This document shows positions 25,601-37,600 of a stretch of DNA of 64,000 nucleotides, piece after piece (the first letter of the stretch is position 1; each line of letters begins with the position of its first letter). The translations under genes were made by a program, and so were the position numbers. This stretch comes from Takakia lepidozioides. Lineage: Eukaryota; Streptophyta; Takakiopsida; Takakiales; Takakiaceae. A model generated the notes under the pieces. It ran no database searches. It saw nothing but the letters and a program-made list of their open reading frames with translations, and was not told where the DNA came from. Where the stretch lies: positions 27,156,001 to 27,220,000 of the forward strand of contig CM060731.1 of the NCBI GenBank assembly GCA_030704615.1, read 5' to 3'.

Positions 25601-28600
25601 TCTCTAAGTTTTGGATGGAAATGTCAAAAATCATTCCATCTACTAAAATCTAACTTACTTGGTATTTTGTAAGGTTGCGGGCCCGCTGTAGGAAAAGACA
25701 AAGAGGTCAGTTTGGGGCGCCGTGAAACTCGTCCGCCCCTTGTGAGCTTTTTTGGGCCCCATAGCAAGGGGCGAATCCGTGGGGGCGCCCCTTAGGGAAT
25801 ATCCTATTTCGACCACTCGCGCCTCGTAAATCCTGGGGGCGATTCATGGGGGGCTGCTTGCAGCTGCCCATGGAACCCGACTCTTACACTAGACATAGGC
25901 TGGGGATTTGATAGCGGGCCCTGCCAGGCGTGCTCCCCCTTCGGCGAGCCTGACAAGAGACTCCCACACGCGTTATAAACTCCCTCACATGTTATGTATT
26001 AAAGTCCTTGGCCTATAGTCATGGTCTTTTTGTTATTCCATAGGTGTGTATGACGTAGTGGGCCCAAGTTGTAATGCGCAATGATGGCTCATTCGGGAAG
26101 GGGGGTTGGCTCGAGTGGTTTTCTTGTGGGTTTATATTTTGTTTCAACTCCATTATTAATTGAAATGAACCATTCGGAAGTTGGAAGTTCCACTTTTATA
26201 CATATGAAAACCATAACGTATCCGGGTACATGACCAGTGGGTCTTTATAGGACAAACCTTTTGAGTGCATGTCTCACGAGGAAAAAATGAAAAAAAACTA
26301 TGCATGTCCGCCGGACAACATAAAATCGCGTTCATTACATGTGGGCTTCTAATCTGTTCTTATAGTATTGACAAGCATGGGCCCCTCAGACATGTCTTTA
26401 TTGACATGCCTGCTCATCACAATGGGTGTGTCATAGTTTAATATCCAGAGCTATTGGCTTTAAGGTTTAGAAGTCCATTTTCTTATGATCCTCAATACTA
26501 ACTTAGTGCAGCAGAATTGGTTGTTTTAGCTATCACCTTCAATTACATTAGAAATATCGTGTTAACAATGCACTAGCCAGCTCTAAATCAAGGTTTTACC
26601 ACTAGCCAGTAGCTTAGTTGGATAGAGCACTAAGTGCCACCCAGGTGATTCTGGGGTCAAATCTTGCTACCTTGTCGAGTGTGGTATATTCTTCTCCCCC
26701 TTCCCTTGGGCAGTGTCCCTAGAGCCTTGCGCTCGGCGCCTCATGGCGAGGTTACTATGAAAGAGGTTATTTGTCCTCTCACCACAATTAAGGGGGCCTA
26801 ATTTGTGAGCAGTCACTCCAGGGTATTTTCCTTAATTTTTGAAAAAAAATGTTTTCTTAAATTACCATCCCAACGTCTTGAGCTTTGACCTTCCTCCGTA
26901 GTCATGAGAGCGTTTTTTTACCACATAAAAAATCTAGTTGTCAATACCTAGCACATGGCAAAAGTAGTTGCGTAGTGCATTATTCTTTGAACATTCCATT
27001 TTTGGCTCCAATGTCTTCCAAGAGCAAAAGTCGGGATGTCTTCTCATGCTCATGAACACATGTGGCTGAAGTTAAACAATTAAATAAGCTTATCTCACAA
27101 TTTGTAGCTTGTATTTTATATATAGGCAGTCGAACGATCCAGAGGATGAGCCTGGATTTGCAGAAAGAAACCCAACATGGGAAGATTCATTTGATCATGG
27201 CACTATTGATGACGATGGCCAGTTGTTGTCCAATTCAAAGCAAAAAGAAGAAAAATTAGAAAGAGCCTTTGCTGCACTTGCTTTTGGACTTGGAGGAGAA
27301 GGGGTGGTTGTACTGGGGAAAGATGACTCCATAATTCGACAAAGGTGGAAGGGAGCATATTTTAAAATAAAAAAACTTATGGTGAGTCTCTTTTTGAAGT
27401 CTCCATAAACTTGATCAAGCTCAGACACTCTAAGAGATGGATTTTAAAAACTGTAGGATTTTTTTTTCAGTGAGCATCAAGCCAATTTCGCTATCCAGTT
27501 TTTCGTAGCACACTATGATTGGTCATCTCATATAGAATAAGCATATCAAGAGATCGAAAGCCCTCGTGGTCTACATTATTTTTATTCTAATATTGTTAAA
27601 CATTATATGTGCTCATTGCTGACCTACAAAATGCTAACATAGTTTATGAGGTTTTGGACATGTTTAAATTAAAATTTTGTTGGTGATTGCAGGCACTTAG
27701 AAAATTGGATAGAACCTCCAGAGTAGGAACTGGAGCGCAATTGGATGGGCTCGCTTTGGGTCTCATGCCACCTAAACATCCAATCCGAAAATACCTTTTC
27801 AAAAAATTGTATAACCAGTATCCACCCGAGCTAGATATTTGTAACCTTAAACTTATCAAAAGCTATAGCTAACAGACTATTGTTGTAAACTATTGCTTCA
27901 CATTTTTAGTATTATTATTGATGGAATTGACACCAAAGAGCTGAAATCCATAATCATACATGGATTTTCCATCCATATCCTACTAGTCAAGTAATTGAAA
28001 AATCTGTCTTTGTAGCTTACCATTGACTTACAATCAGAGAGTCAGAATATCTTCTTCTTGCCATTATATGTAGTCATGTTATAGTACTTACTTTGAAGGA
28101 TACCAATGCCAAAGGGACAAAAGTGAACAAACACACTCTTGTTGCAGGAGATATTGTCCTCACGGTAATCTACACGTAAGCACCATTACTTTTAACATCG
28201 TTTCTTATGCTTTGGATCACATGATTTCTCTGTCCAATGATGGATTGATAATGATCCAAAATTATCTGTGCAAATGGGTTAAATGCATACAATCATCTTG
28301 AAAAAAATTGACATTCGTAAGTACATATGTAAATGCTCTTTGATGGCATTGAGAAGATACGAAGTTCGCATAAAATAGGGGGCAGATTTAGAAGAGGGTG
28401 AAAAGAACTTTATTGTACGTACTAGATATATCTAACGTACTTCAACGGTTTCTCTTTTGGTTAAACAATCATTGTTATTGTACTACCATGCAGAAATGAC
28501 AGTGAGAACTTCCAATTCAAAATTAGTAAGAAATTTTGTAACAAAGATTTTGTTGTACAATTGGCTTAGAGTGGAATGCGCACTACGTATTGTAACCTTG

Positions 28601-31600
28601 GGTTTTGTGAGAGGCCCGCATACGTATTTACGAAACAATTACAATAAGTTGGACTTCATTATCATCATTGACTCATGGTATTCTCCTAGTGCGCCGTTGT
28701 ATGATATGCATGCTACCCCTACAACTTACCCTGACATGCATGAGGCGAACTCATTGTTAATAAAATGAATAGGGAATGCAAATGGCTTTCTCTTTTTTCA
28801 TTTTTCATTTTTCCATTGGGTAGTGATCTGGATTTTGTTATATTCATTCATGACCTATATTGGTGATGCAGTGGTCACTGTTTGTAACTGTCTATTATAC
28901 ATCAACTGCAGGGTCCACATCTATTGTTGGTCGCAAGGTCATGATGGATTTTTTCGATTTGCAGCGCTTCGTGTTTTTAGAGGGTTGCTGACTCTACGCC
29001 ATTACTCGTTCTTTGCCAATGTTATAGTAAGTATAGCATAGACATCATTATTTTATTTTATTTCTCTCACAAATCAAGTTGTTGTTGGGTATGACATCTT
29101 CAAGTTGAAGTTTGGGGTTAAAACCCAAGGCAATTGTATTGTGCAGGCAATCTTGGATGCAATCCAAGGGAGTCTTGCTCCTCTTGCAAACGTCTTTTTA
29201 TTTCTTGCCATTATCATATCATTCTATGCTCTTATGGGCGTCCACTATTTTGGCGGTACGTTAAGTGGAAGGTAAAGATTATGGAATTTGTATTGGCCTC
29301 TCTATCTCACATTGGTTGGTATGTTATAATGATCCATGACAGTAAACTGCCTTTAATTGAGATCATATGGTAAATTGGCTTAGGGTGCATTTTCATGAAC
29401 ATCGTTGGGTACTCACCAAAAGCCAACGTGGACAAAGAGTCATATAAAGAATGCCCAACCCTTCATTTTCACATTTGGCATACACGTACACGTATTGTCT
29501 AGGTGTGGGCCACGTTGTGATCCCTAGGCAACAAATAGGGTCATGATTAAAGAGTTGGTATTCAGGTGTGTACGGGCCACGGATAACACTTTATCATTGC
29601 ATGACCAATTTTGTGGAAATAATGCTTCATTGACCAGAGCATGTGACGTCGACTATAGTTTTGAGCCCATGGGTGTTCAAATTTGCAACGAGGTATTATT
29701 ATTAATCAGCTCAATTGTAGACTTGCATGCATAGAGCATTCAGCTCAATGTCTTTGCAATTTCAAATTTAACATGACTTTAGATCAAATTAAAGTTTTAT
29801 TACTTGACTATACTCGATATTCTGCAAGAAAATTATTTCCACAATCTATTTGACTCAAGTTCATTGTTGCTATTATCGTCATTATTACTAACAAATTATA
29901 TATCTAAAGTTTGGATAGGGCAAGTAATACACACTAATTTGTTTTAATATTATTGTTTGCATAATATTGCAGAATTATTTTTCTTCACAAGATCCAATGA
30001 AAAATATCATACTTTCAACCATTTTGTTTGTAATAGCTACATAATGAAATGATTTATATTTAAATAGTTCACATATAAATTATAATATCTATTAATATAG
30101 AATATATAGTAGTTGTAGTGTAACAGAATATCAAATATATTCAACCTTCTTTTTAATATTAGAGGTACGAATATCATGTTTCGAAAATGTCAGTTGATCA
30201 TTTACTACATTTATTCTATATATATGTTGCCTCCAACATGAATAACTATTTAATATTCTGTATATTAACAAATATTTTTGTTATATAACTGATAGACATA
30301 CGGTAATCCAAATTATGGAGCGACAAATTTTGATACATTTTCTTATGCTCTATTATCATTGTTTCAGGTACGATTAATATTGTATCACAATGAGTAAATT
30401 AAATGATAGTAGTGTCTATATGCAATTCAAAATTCTATGAAACATGTAACTTGATTCAACTTAACAATTGTCCTCAATTGTTAAAAGAGATGAATAAAAA
30501 TAAAAATATATTTAATAATGTATTCAGGTGTGATGTTGTGGGCTAGATATTCAATCATTTTATTTGTTATACATATATTTAATATATTATTTATATTATG
30601 CATACAGGTTATTTCTTTTGAAGGATGGGCATTACTTATGTACTCGACTTTTGCTGCTTCTCACAATCAATTTGCAAGTAATCATTTATAAACTCATCTA
30701 TGTGAAGAAACATGTCTCTTTTGTCCAACATTGGAGTTTATAGCACAAATTTTAATATTTTTTTGTTGTTAGTCATAGTATATATTTCATAAGTATACCC
30801 TCTAATTGGGGCAATATCCTAGCTTACTACGAGAAGTGGACACTATCTACATTGGCCTTGGTTGTTTTTTTTTTTGTTTTTTTTTTGTTTTCTCTTTCTC
30901 TCCCTCCTTGAATGTGGCAAAGGTTTTTGTAACCACATTCAAGAATCTCCGATTCTTTCTCTATTCTTGAATATGACAATGGGAATGTTACGTCCACAAA
31001 GCAAACATGACATTTGAGGGCGAACTACTTCATGATGTTTTGTGCTAAGCCTTTTGGCGATAGCATACTAAAACATATGTGTATATCTTTCTACATGATT
31101 CGATGTAGCCAATGTCTTGTCTGAATTCTCGAAAACCTAAAAATGAGATGCTCGATTTTTTATTTATTTTTCTTCTTTTCTCTCTCCCTCTCTCTTTCTC
31201 CCTCTCTCCTTGAATGTGGTTAAGTTTTAGTTATCGCCTGGAACCAAATGGGAAAATGGAGAACGGAACGACCCATTAGGGTTTTCCTTATATCTTAAAC
31301 TAAAGTAGCTACCCTACTCCATGTGAACGCATCGCCGAAGAAAGCATAACTTATGGTGTCACTTAACCAGAAGGTAGCCTTCCAGTGGAAAGATGGACAC
31401 CTTTGTGGTTTGAACCCGCAACCACTACTGAGGTGGCTTGTGCCCTTACCTCTGGGCTAAATGTTGGTCTTGGTAGGTCAGAAAGTGTACCCATTGTCAG
31501 ATTATTTGGAAGCTTAAGACGAACAGACAAGAGCTAATTGAGTTGACTACCTTACTACTAAACTGTAGCTACAAACAAGGTATCCATTCAAACTCTTTAA

Positions 31601-34600
31601 ACACTTTCAAGAGTTACCTTGTGTGGCAACACAAATAGAGTTTATACTTATAACATGGACTTGATTAAGCTCTACTCTGAATCTATGAATACTTTTGCAA
31701 ACCAAAGGCCCCTTGCTTGAGTATTTGACTTCGGTAACATTATTTTTGGGATTGGCTTACTGGCATGAGAACAAACCCAACCCCCCCCCCCCAAATCGAA
31801 CATGGCTGAAAATAGGTGTTGGTAACATGAATGAAATGGCTGAAGGACCTCTCTTACTTCTAGTATGACCTGTTGCAATATGGATGACATTGATAACAAA
31901 TGTGCAGTGGTTTAAGCCTGGGGTTCCATAATACTATATGACGCCTCCTAAATGTGTAAGTTATGGTGTCTCTTGACCTCGAATGACTACTACCTTCCGG
32001 TAGGAAGGTGGGCACATTTGTGACACTAATCAGTGGATTCAACTCACAACCACTTCTGAGGTGCTATGTGCCCATTACACTAGGCTACAACTAGGTTGTC
32101 CACAATGATCATTAACCTATTGGTTTAATGGTTGGTTGTGATGGATCTAGGTGATGCCACTTCACCTTCTTTTGTCGTAGCTAAGAAAATTTGCTACTGA
32201 GATTAAGGGAACAAGGCTTTGAGCTCTCTCAAACCTCACATTTGTTTGTTTATGTTGATTGCATACACACATTATTACTGTTTTAAGTATCTAGAAGATG
32301 GCCTAGTGGCTAGGGCACAAGACCACCTTACAAGTGGTCGTGAGTTCAAAGCCACCTCATGGGTGTATGTTGGATATCACTCGTTATGGCCACCCTAGCC
32401 ATAAAACGGAGACGTACCTCAGTGAACCGGCTACTTAATGGGTGGGAACCTTGGGATTTACGAGTCCTTGGGAGAGGGACGGCCGGTGTCCACTTTCCAA
32501 ACATGAAAGGCAGTAATCATTGGGATGAAGTTACATCATAAGTTACGTACGCTTACTTCAACAATAGTCTTCCTTCATCTTTATCGTTGTTTGCTCGAGG
32601 TGGTTTGATGGATTGTTAACCGCTGATTTATGACTTAGACAAAACAGGCGATTAACACTACTGCCCATTTCCTAAGACATGCAACAGAGGTTGTCCAACA
32701 GTATGCTTTCAGAAACGATTACGAAGTAATCGTTTTAAGGATAGCTAAACCATGAACGTCGTATGAAGCCATATCCCTGCAGGCTGCTTAATCCTATTGA
32801 TTAAGCCCAATCTACAGTCTCTTTAGCATAAAAGATCTTAGTCGAAAAAGACTGAAGCCTCTTGGTTCATACAAGCAGATGGTAGTCAAGAGAAAACAAG
32901 AACTATTCTGAGATGATACACATTCTCACCATCTCACGTTCTCTCATAATGCACATTCTCTCCATCTCACATTCACTCTACACAGAGATACTTCGAATAG
33001 CATGGCTTTACTTCAAAGTTCGTCACATCATCACAGAAGTACACACTGAATTACTCTGAGTCCCTCTGAATACATATTGATCACTGATACTCATACTGCA
33101 CCCTTTCTAAGTTGCGTGCAGTCTTTTTATACTATGCTCGAAAGAGCCGTTACAGCCTGCGGTCGTTAATGACCGTTTGCCTAACTGCCTACGCAACCTA
33201 AAAGGTTTGCTAAAAAGTGGCTCGTTGTAGTGGTCGTGAGCCATAATGGTAAACGGTCCACTACTCCCTCTATTGGTTAAAGCCGATGCTAACGTGTCCG
33301 TGTGATATCGTGGTTCACGGCTCACGGTTACTACACTACCCACTACTGCTCTCGTGGTAATGTATCCTTGTCCCGCCATTGGCTAAGTACTACGTACTTA
33401 GCCGTCTCTGCCTGTGGCTTCAGGTAGTGTACGTCCATCACTACCCGGTATGTCCCATCCTCGTTGTTTATCCCTCGTAGCATAGCCGTTATCATTTATT
33501 CCCCCCCCCTCTTTTGAAATTGTGTCCGCACAATTTTGTCAGTTCCTGTGTTTGTTGTATCTCTTGGGGATGTAAGGTGGTGGCATGCCTGTCTGTGAGG
33601 TAGGAAGTGCGTCCCAGGATTGTCGTGGTGGCAGCTTCTTGTTCCTGTTATCATCACTGTCTGGTTGCTCCTCTAGTTCGTGAGTAGGCCTGCTTTCTTC
33701 ATCAGGGTGTTCTGCTATCCCGTCCCCACGTACCATATCGATTTTGTTGGTCAAGGTTTCGCGGTAGGTTTGCAGATCCTCCTTGGTCCAGGGTATAATG
33801 TGTTTTGTTGCCCTGCTGCCCATTAACCAGTTAACCGCTTGGACCCCTGTTTCTCTGAAAGGGTGGTCTAGTGGTCATTCGTCTGGCGCCATGCTTCAGC
33901 ATACAGTGGCCTATTCATATATGCTGAAGTGCCTGTGACTCTCTTTGGTGGCTGGAATTTGGGTAATTCCTAGTGAGTATCTTTTTCAATACTCTCATAG
34001 CGCTGCCAGCTTCCTCCCATTGTCACGAACATGCGGTACAAGTAACTGCCAATATAAAAACTTGGGCATCCCATCACAATGGTTACTGCCGGGGTAGGAT
34101 TAATCTTCAATTGCCCCACTGTCCACATGTAAGCTATCAGCTCCTTGTATTCCAGGGGAGCCTGGCGCCAGAATTCAACCAATTATGCCCCTGACCATGT
34201 CTCCTCCTTAGCCAGTGGCCTCATCCTATATCTCAGAGGAATAAGAGTTTGATTGAGCAGATGCAATTGACCCAATGATCTGTAGGGAGTTAAGGTTTTG
34301 AAAACCTTCTCCAGTATTTCTGGGATTTGGTGGGCTGGTACTACCATCATTTTAAAGTATTCCTCTGAATACTTTAACCACTCCCCATCCTACTTGCATG
34401 GCATGATTTGGAAATCATCCACTGCTACTGAAGTTGATGCTACAAGGACACTTGGTAGTGTTACAGGGTTTACCTCTTGAGTAGATGGCCCTGCTGTGGC
34501 TTGTACCAGTGTCTGTTGGCTTGGTGGTGGTTGTGTTGCTGGTGGTGTTGTTGTTGTTGTTGTTGTTGTTGTTGATTGTATTGGTGTCTCTCGTTCGTGA

Positions 34601-37600
34601 TCTTGCTCCTCTTGATCCTCTTCGTCCATGAGCTCCTCTTGTTTTGGAATTGGTAGCAGGAACTCCTCATGAATGTCTGTCACCAATTTCGCCAACTCGC
34701 ACTTCATCTGCCTCACCATTGCCCTGTTGAGTTTCTTCATCTCCAATTCACTCCCTTCATTCAACCAGGCTCTGGCTAAGGCTGCGTCTGCTACATCCAA
34801 CCCTGCTTGCAATGTCAGCTTCTCCAGCTGTTGTTTCCATTCTTGTTCATTGCCCATGACAATGTCTCTTTCTGTGGTGGTGGTAAACAGTCTGCTCTCA
34901 GCATTCTCCCTTTGCTTCAGCAGTGTAGTGTTGCTGTTGAGCCACTTGGTTCCCTGATCCTTGGCAGTCCTCAGCTGCCCCTTGAGTGTCTCCACCTGCT
35001 GCTTTAATGTTTGCACCTGTCCTGTGAGTGTTTCCACCTCTGTCTCTGTTTTCCAAGATCTCTCTCGCTCTGCATCGAGGTCGGTTTGGACATGGCGTGT
35101 TTCGTCTCTCTGTCTTTCCCACTTTTGCTCCCACTCATCTCTGCGTTGTGCCAACGTGTTGTATTGGCGGAGTAAGGTCGACTTTTGATCTTCTAATGCT
35201 GCAATTGTAACCTCATGGTTACATACTGTTCTTGCAGTGGCCAATTCCCTCTGGTGCTTCTCTTTGATGTGGTCTAAGATCATGTTCAGGTTTTCCGGGC
35301 TGATGTTATCCTTGGCCCTGTCCATACAAACTGTCAGTTGCCCCAATGCTTGTATTGCCTGCAGAATAACATTTTGTGGCGCTTCCTCCAACCCTGTGTC
35401 CCATGTTGTTGTATCTAGAACTTGTTGTGCTAGTAGTAGTTCCAAATTGGAATTTCTGCTGGTCGGATGCCTGTTGCACTATCTGTTGTTGCTGCGTCAC
35501 TATGTCTCCCTCCTCTGATTGTGTGGCCTCTGTGTGTGCTGCTTGCTATGCTTCGGTGTTGCCATGGCTAATTTCCATGGGCGTTGCTTCGTTGGTGTGT
35601 GGTTTGTTCCCTCCTTCTGGCTGCTGATTCTCCCCTTCTCTCTGTACTGGGGAATCGAGTTGATGATGTCCTCTGCTGCTGCACTGGTGGTTGCTTCGTT
35701 GATCCGGGCTCTCTTTGCAAGTCCGCCCTCTTCTTCTTCTTGACTTGCTGCCGTCTCACTTCCTTCTTCCTCTATTGTGTCTACCCGTTGCATAATTCCC
35801 AGTTCCTGCGTTTAACTTGCGGTAGTCCACACACACTCGTAGTTTTCCATTTTTCTTGGGTACTATCACAATGGGCGATAACCATTGTGGTGTCTCTACT
35901 GGGTATATGAATCCTGCATCTAGTAACTTCTTGATTTCTTCCCAAACTTTAGCTGCATAGTTGGGGTTCATTCTGTAACGGTTCTGACGAATCGGTTTTG
36001 TGTCAACTTCCAATTCAATTCGGTGTTGACAGATGTTAGAAGGTATACCCTTCAAATCCTTGTAGTTCCAGGCAAATACATCATTGTATTCAGTGAATAA
36101 TGTAGTGGCTTATTGTAGAAATGATTCTTCAAGACCTGCACTTACTCGTATTATCTGTGGTTCTTCCAGTGTTCCCAGATTCACTTGAATCAATTGAGTT
36201 TCTTCCATTACTGTCCATCCTGCAATCTCTTGTCCGATGGTTGCAATTGTGGCAGGTACTTCACTGATTTGAATGTTTTCTTCCCTTTCTTGATAGAACC
36301 GGGCCGGGTGTTGAGGTGTGTCCATCGCTTCTTCCTCTGGATCTTCAGTTCTCGAGGTATTTGGTTCTCCTTGGGTGTTCACCATGTGACATCCTACTGT
36401 TGTGGTATGCTTGACCACCAGTTGTCCAATAGGTTCCAACTGTGGATGTGCTGCGTATACTGTGGCTTCTTCTTCATCCGATAGTCCATTGGACCAATCA
36501 TATTCTTCCACTATGCAAGGTCGTTTCTCTCGTGGAATGGTACCTCGTTGCTTTGTCGTGATGGTGACTTGTTCTGCTCCCTTTTTGATTGTGAGAGTCT
36601 GACTTCCCCAATCGTGGTGTGATTGGGCTTGTGTTAACCATGGTTGGCCAAGTAGTAGTGAATATCCCTCTGCCACATCCTCCATTCTGAGAATGGTTAC
36701 TGATATTTCGTATACCAGTCCTGCTACTTCCATTGCAAGTCGTCTGATGATCCCTAATGGCTGCACTTTTCGTTGATCAGCCATTCGTACCGTGAATGGA
36801 GCAGGTTCCATGTGCCCCAATCCTAATGACTTCTTCATCTTTTCTGTCATGATATTCACTCCTGATCCTCCATCGATGAGTACATTCGTTACCATCTTCC
36901 GTCCAATACGTACTTGTATTACGGGTATTGCTTCGTCGTAATCTGGAGTTTGTCATATAGTTGTGGGTTTAATCGTGTAAACCTCTGGTGTTGGTTTTTG
37001 TTTTGGTGTGGGGGTCAATGCCTCGATTGCCCGAAATAAAGTTTTCTTGCAGTGTGGAGCAATTTTTAATAATTGTCCAATGGTAATTTGGGTCTTGGTC
37101 TGGCAGATTACTTCGGCCAATTCTGTTTCCGTGGTTGTATTCATGGTCTTAACCGTTGGTCTGATTTGCTTATCTGGAGTTGGCTCTCCAGAAGGTATAT
37201 GGGTTCTCTCTTGCATTTGAGCTATGGCTTTATTTACTTCCTTAAGCTCTTTTCCTCCTGCCATGCTGCACTTTCTGGATATTGTTTCCGTTCTTCTTCA
37301 ATCTCCTTATCTGGAGGTTTCTGTTTCTTGGCTTGAGTTCGGGTTACCGCAAGGGTATCCACTACAGGGGTTACCGCACTTACGGCTACACTTGGTCCGG
37401 CTTCCATATTTCCCACTTCTGCCTCATGCTTGATTCGCAACTGGCATTCATGTTTCCAGTGCCCTTCTTTCTTGCAATAGTGGCATCTCGTGCTTTCTTT
37501 GTTTCTGGGTTGATGTTCCCTATCCCTTGGTGGATATTCATTTCGTGGCCTCTGATAACGATTACCCATATTGTATCGTCTTGATTCGTCCGATCCTCCC

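Larger units (their letters stand above)
23885..25612 (+). mobile_element. 5'-truncated LINE with RNase H and a conserved C-terminal domain (copy a)
   Basis: Only the 3' part of the element is present, ending in the dispersed tail at 25523-25609. It encodes an RNase H domain, a linker, a Cys/His cluster and a C-terminal domain shared with copy b (49.0-50.65 kb). No RT precedes it here. A 24-nt C run sits inside the RNase H reading frame at about 24268-24291. Confidence 0.75.

Noticed and set aside
26605-26676. tRNA gene
   Set aside because: Box A and B are good but the acceptor arm does not pair and a SINE body follows, so I call it a SINE head.
27841-28147. Candidate S1 exon near 27914 (IIIDGIDTKELKS...)
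   Set aside because: Phases can be made to fit, but the peptide is not hydrophobic enough for S1 and the donor is weak.
28457-28570. Extending the S2-S3 exon upstream as one long open frame (EMTVRTSNSK...)
   Set aside because: The upstream part does not fit S2. A ttag acceptor at 28569 joins in phase to the 28-nt exon and gives a proper S2.
34298-35910. Plus-strand reading frames over element 1 (Ser/Cys/Leu-rich)
   Set aside because: They are antisense shadows of the coiled-coil ORF and RT stub on the minus strand.
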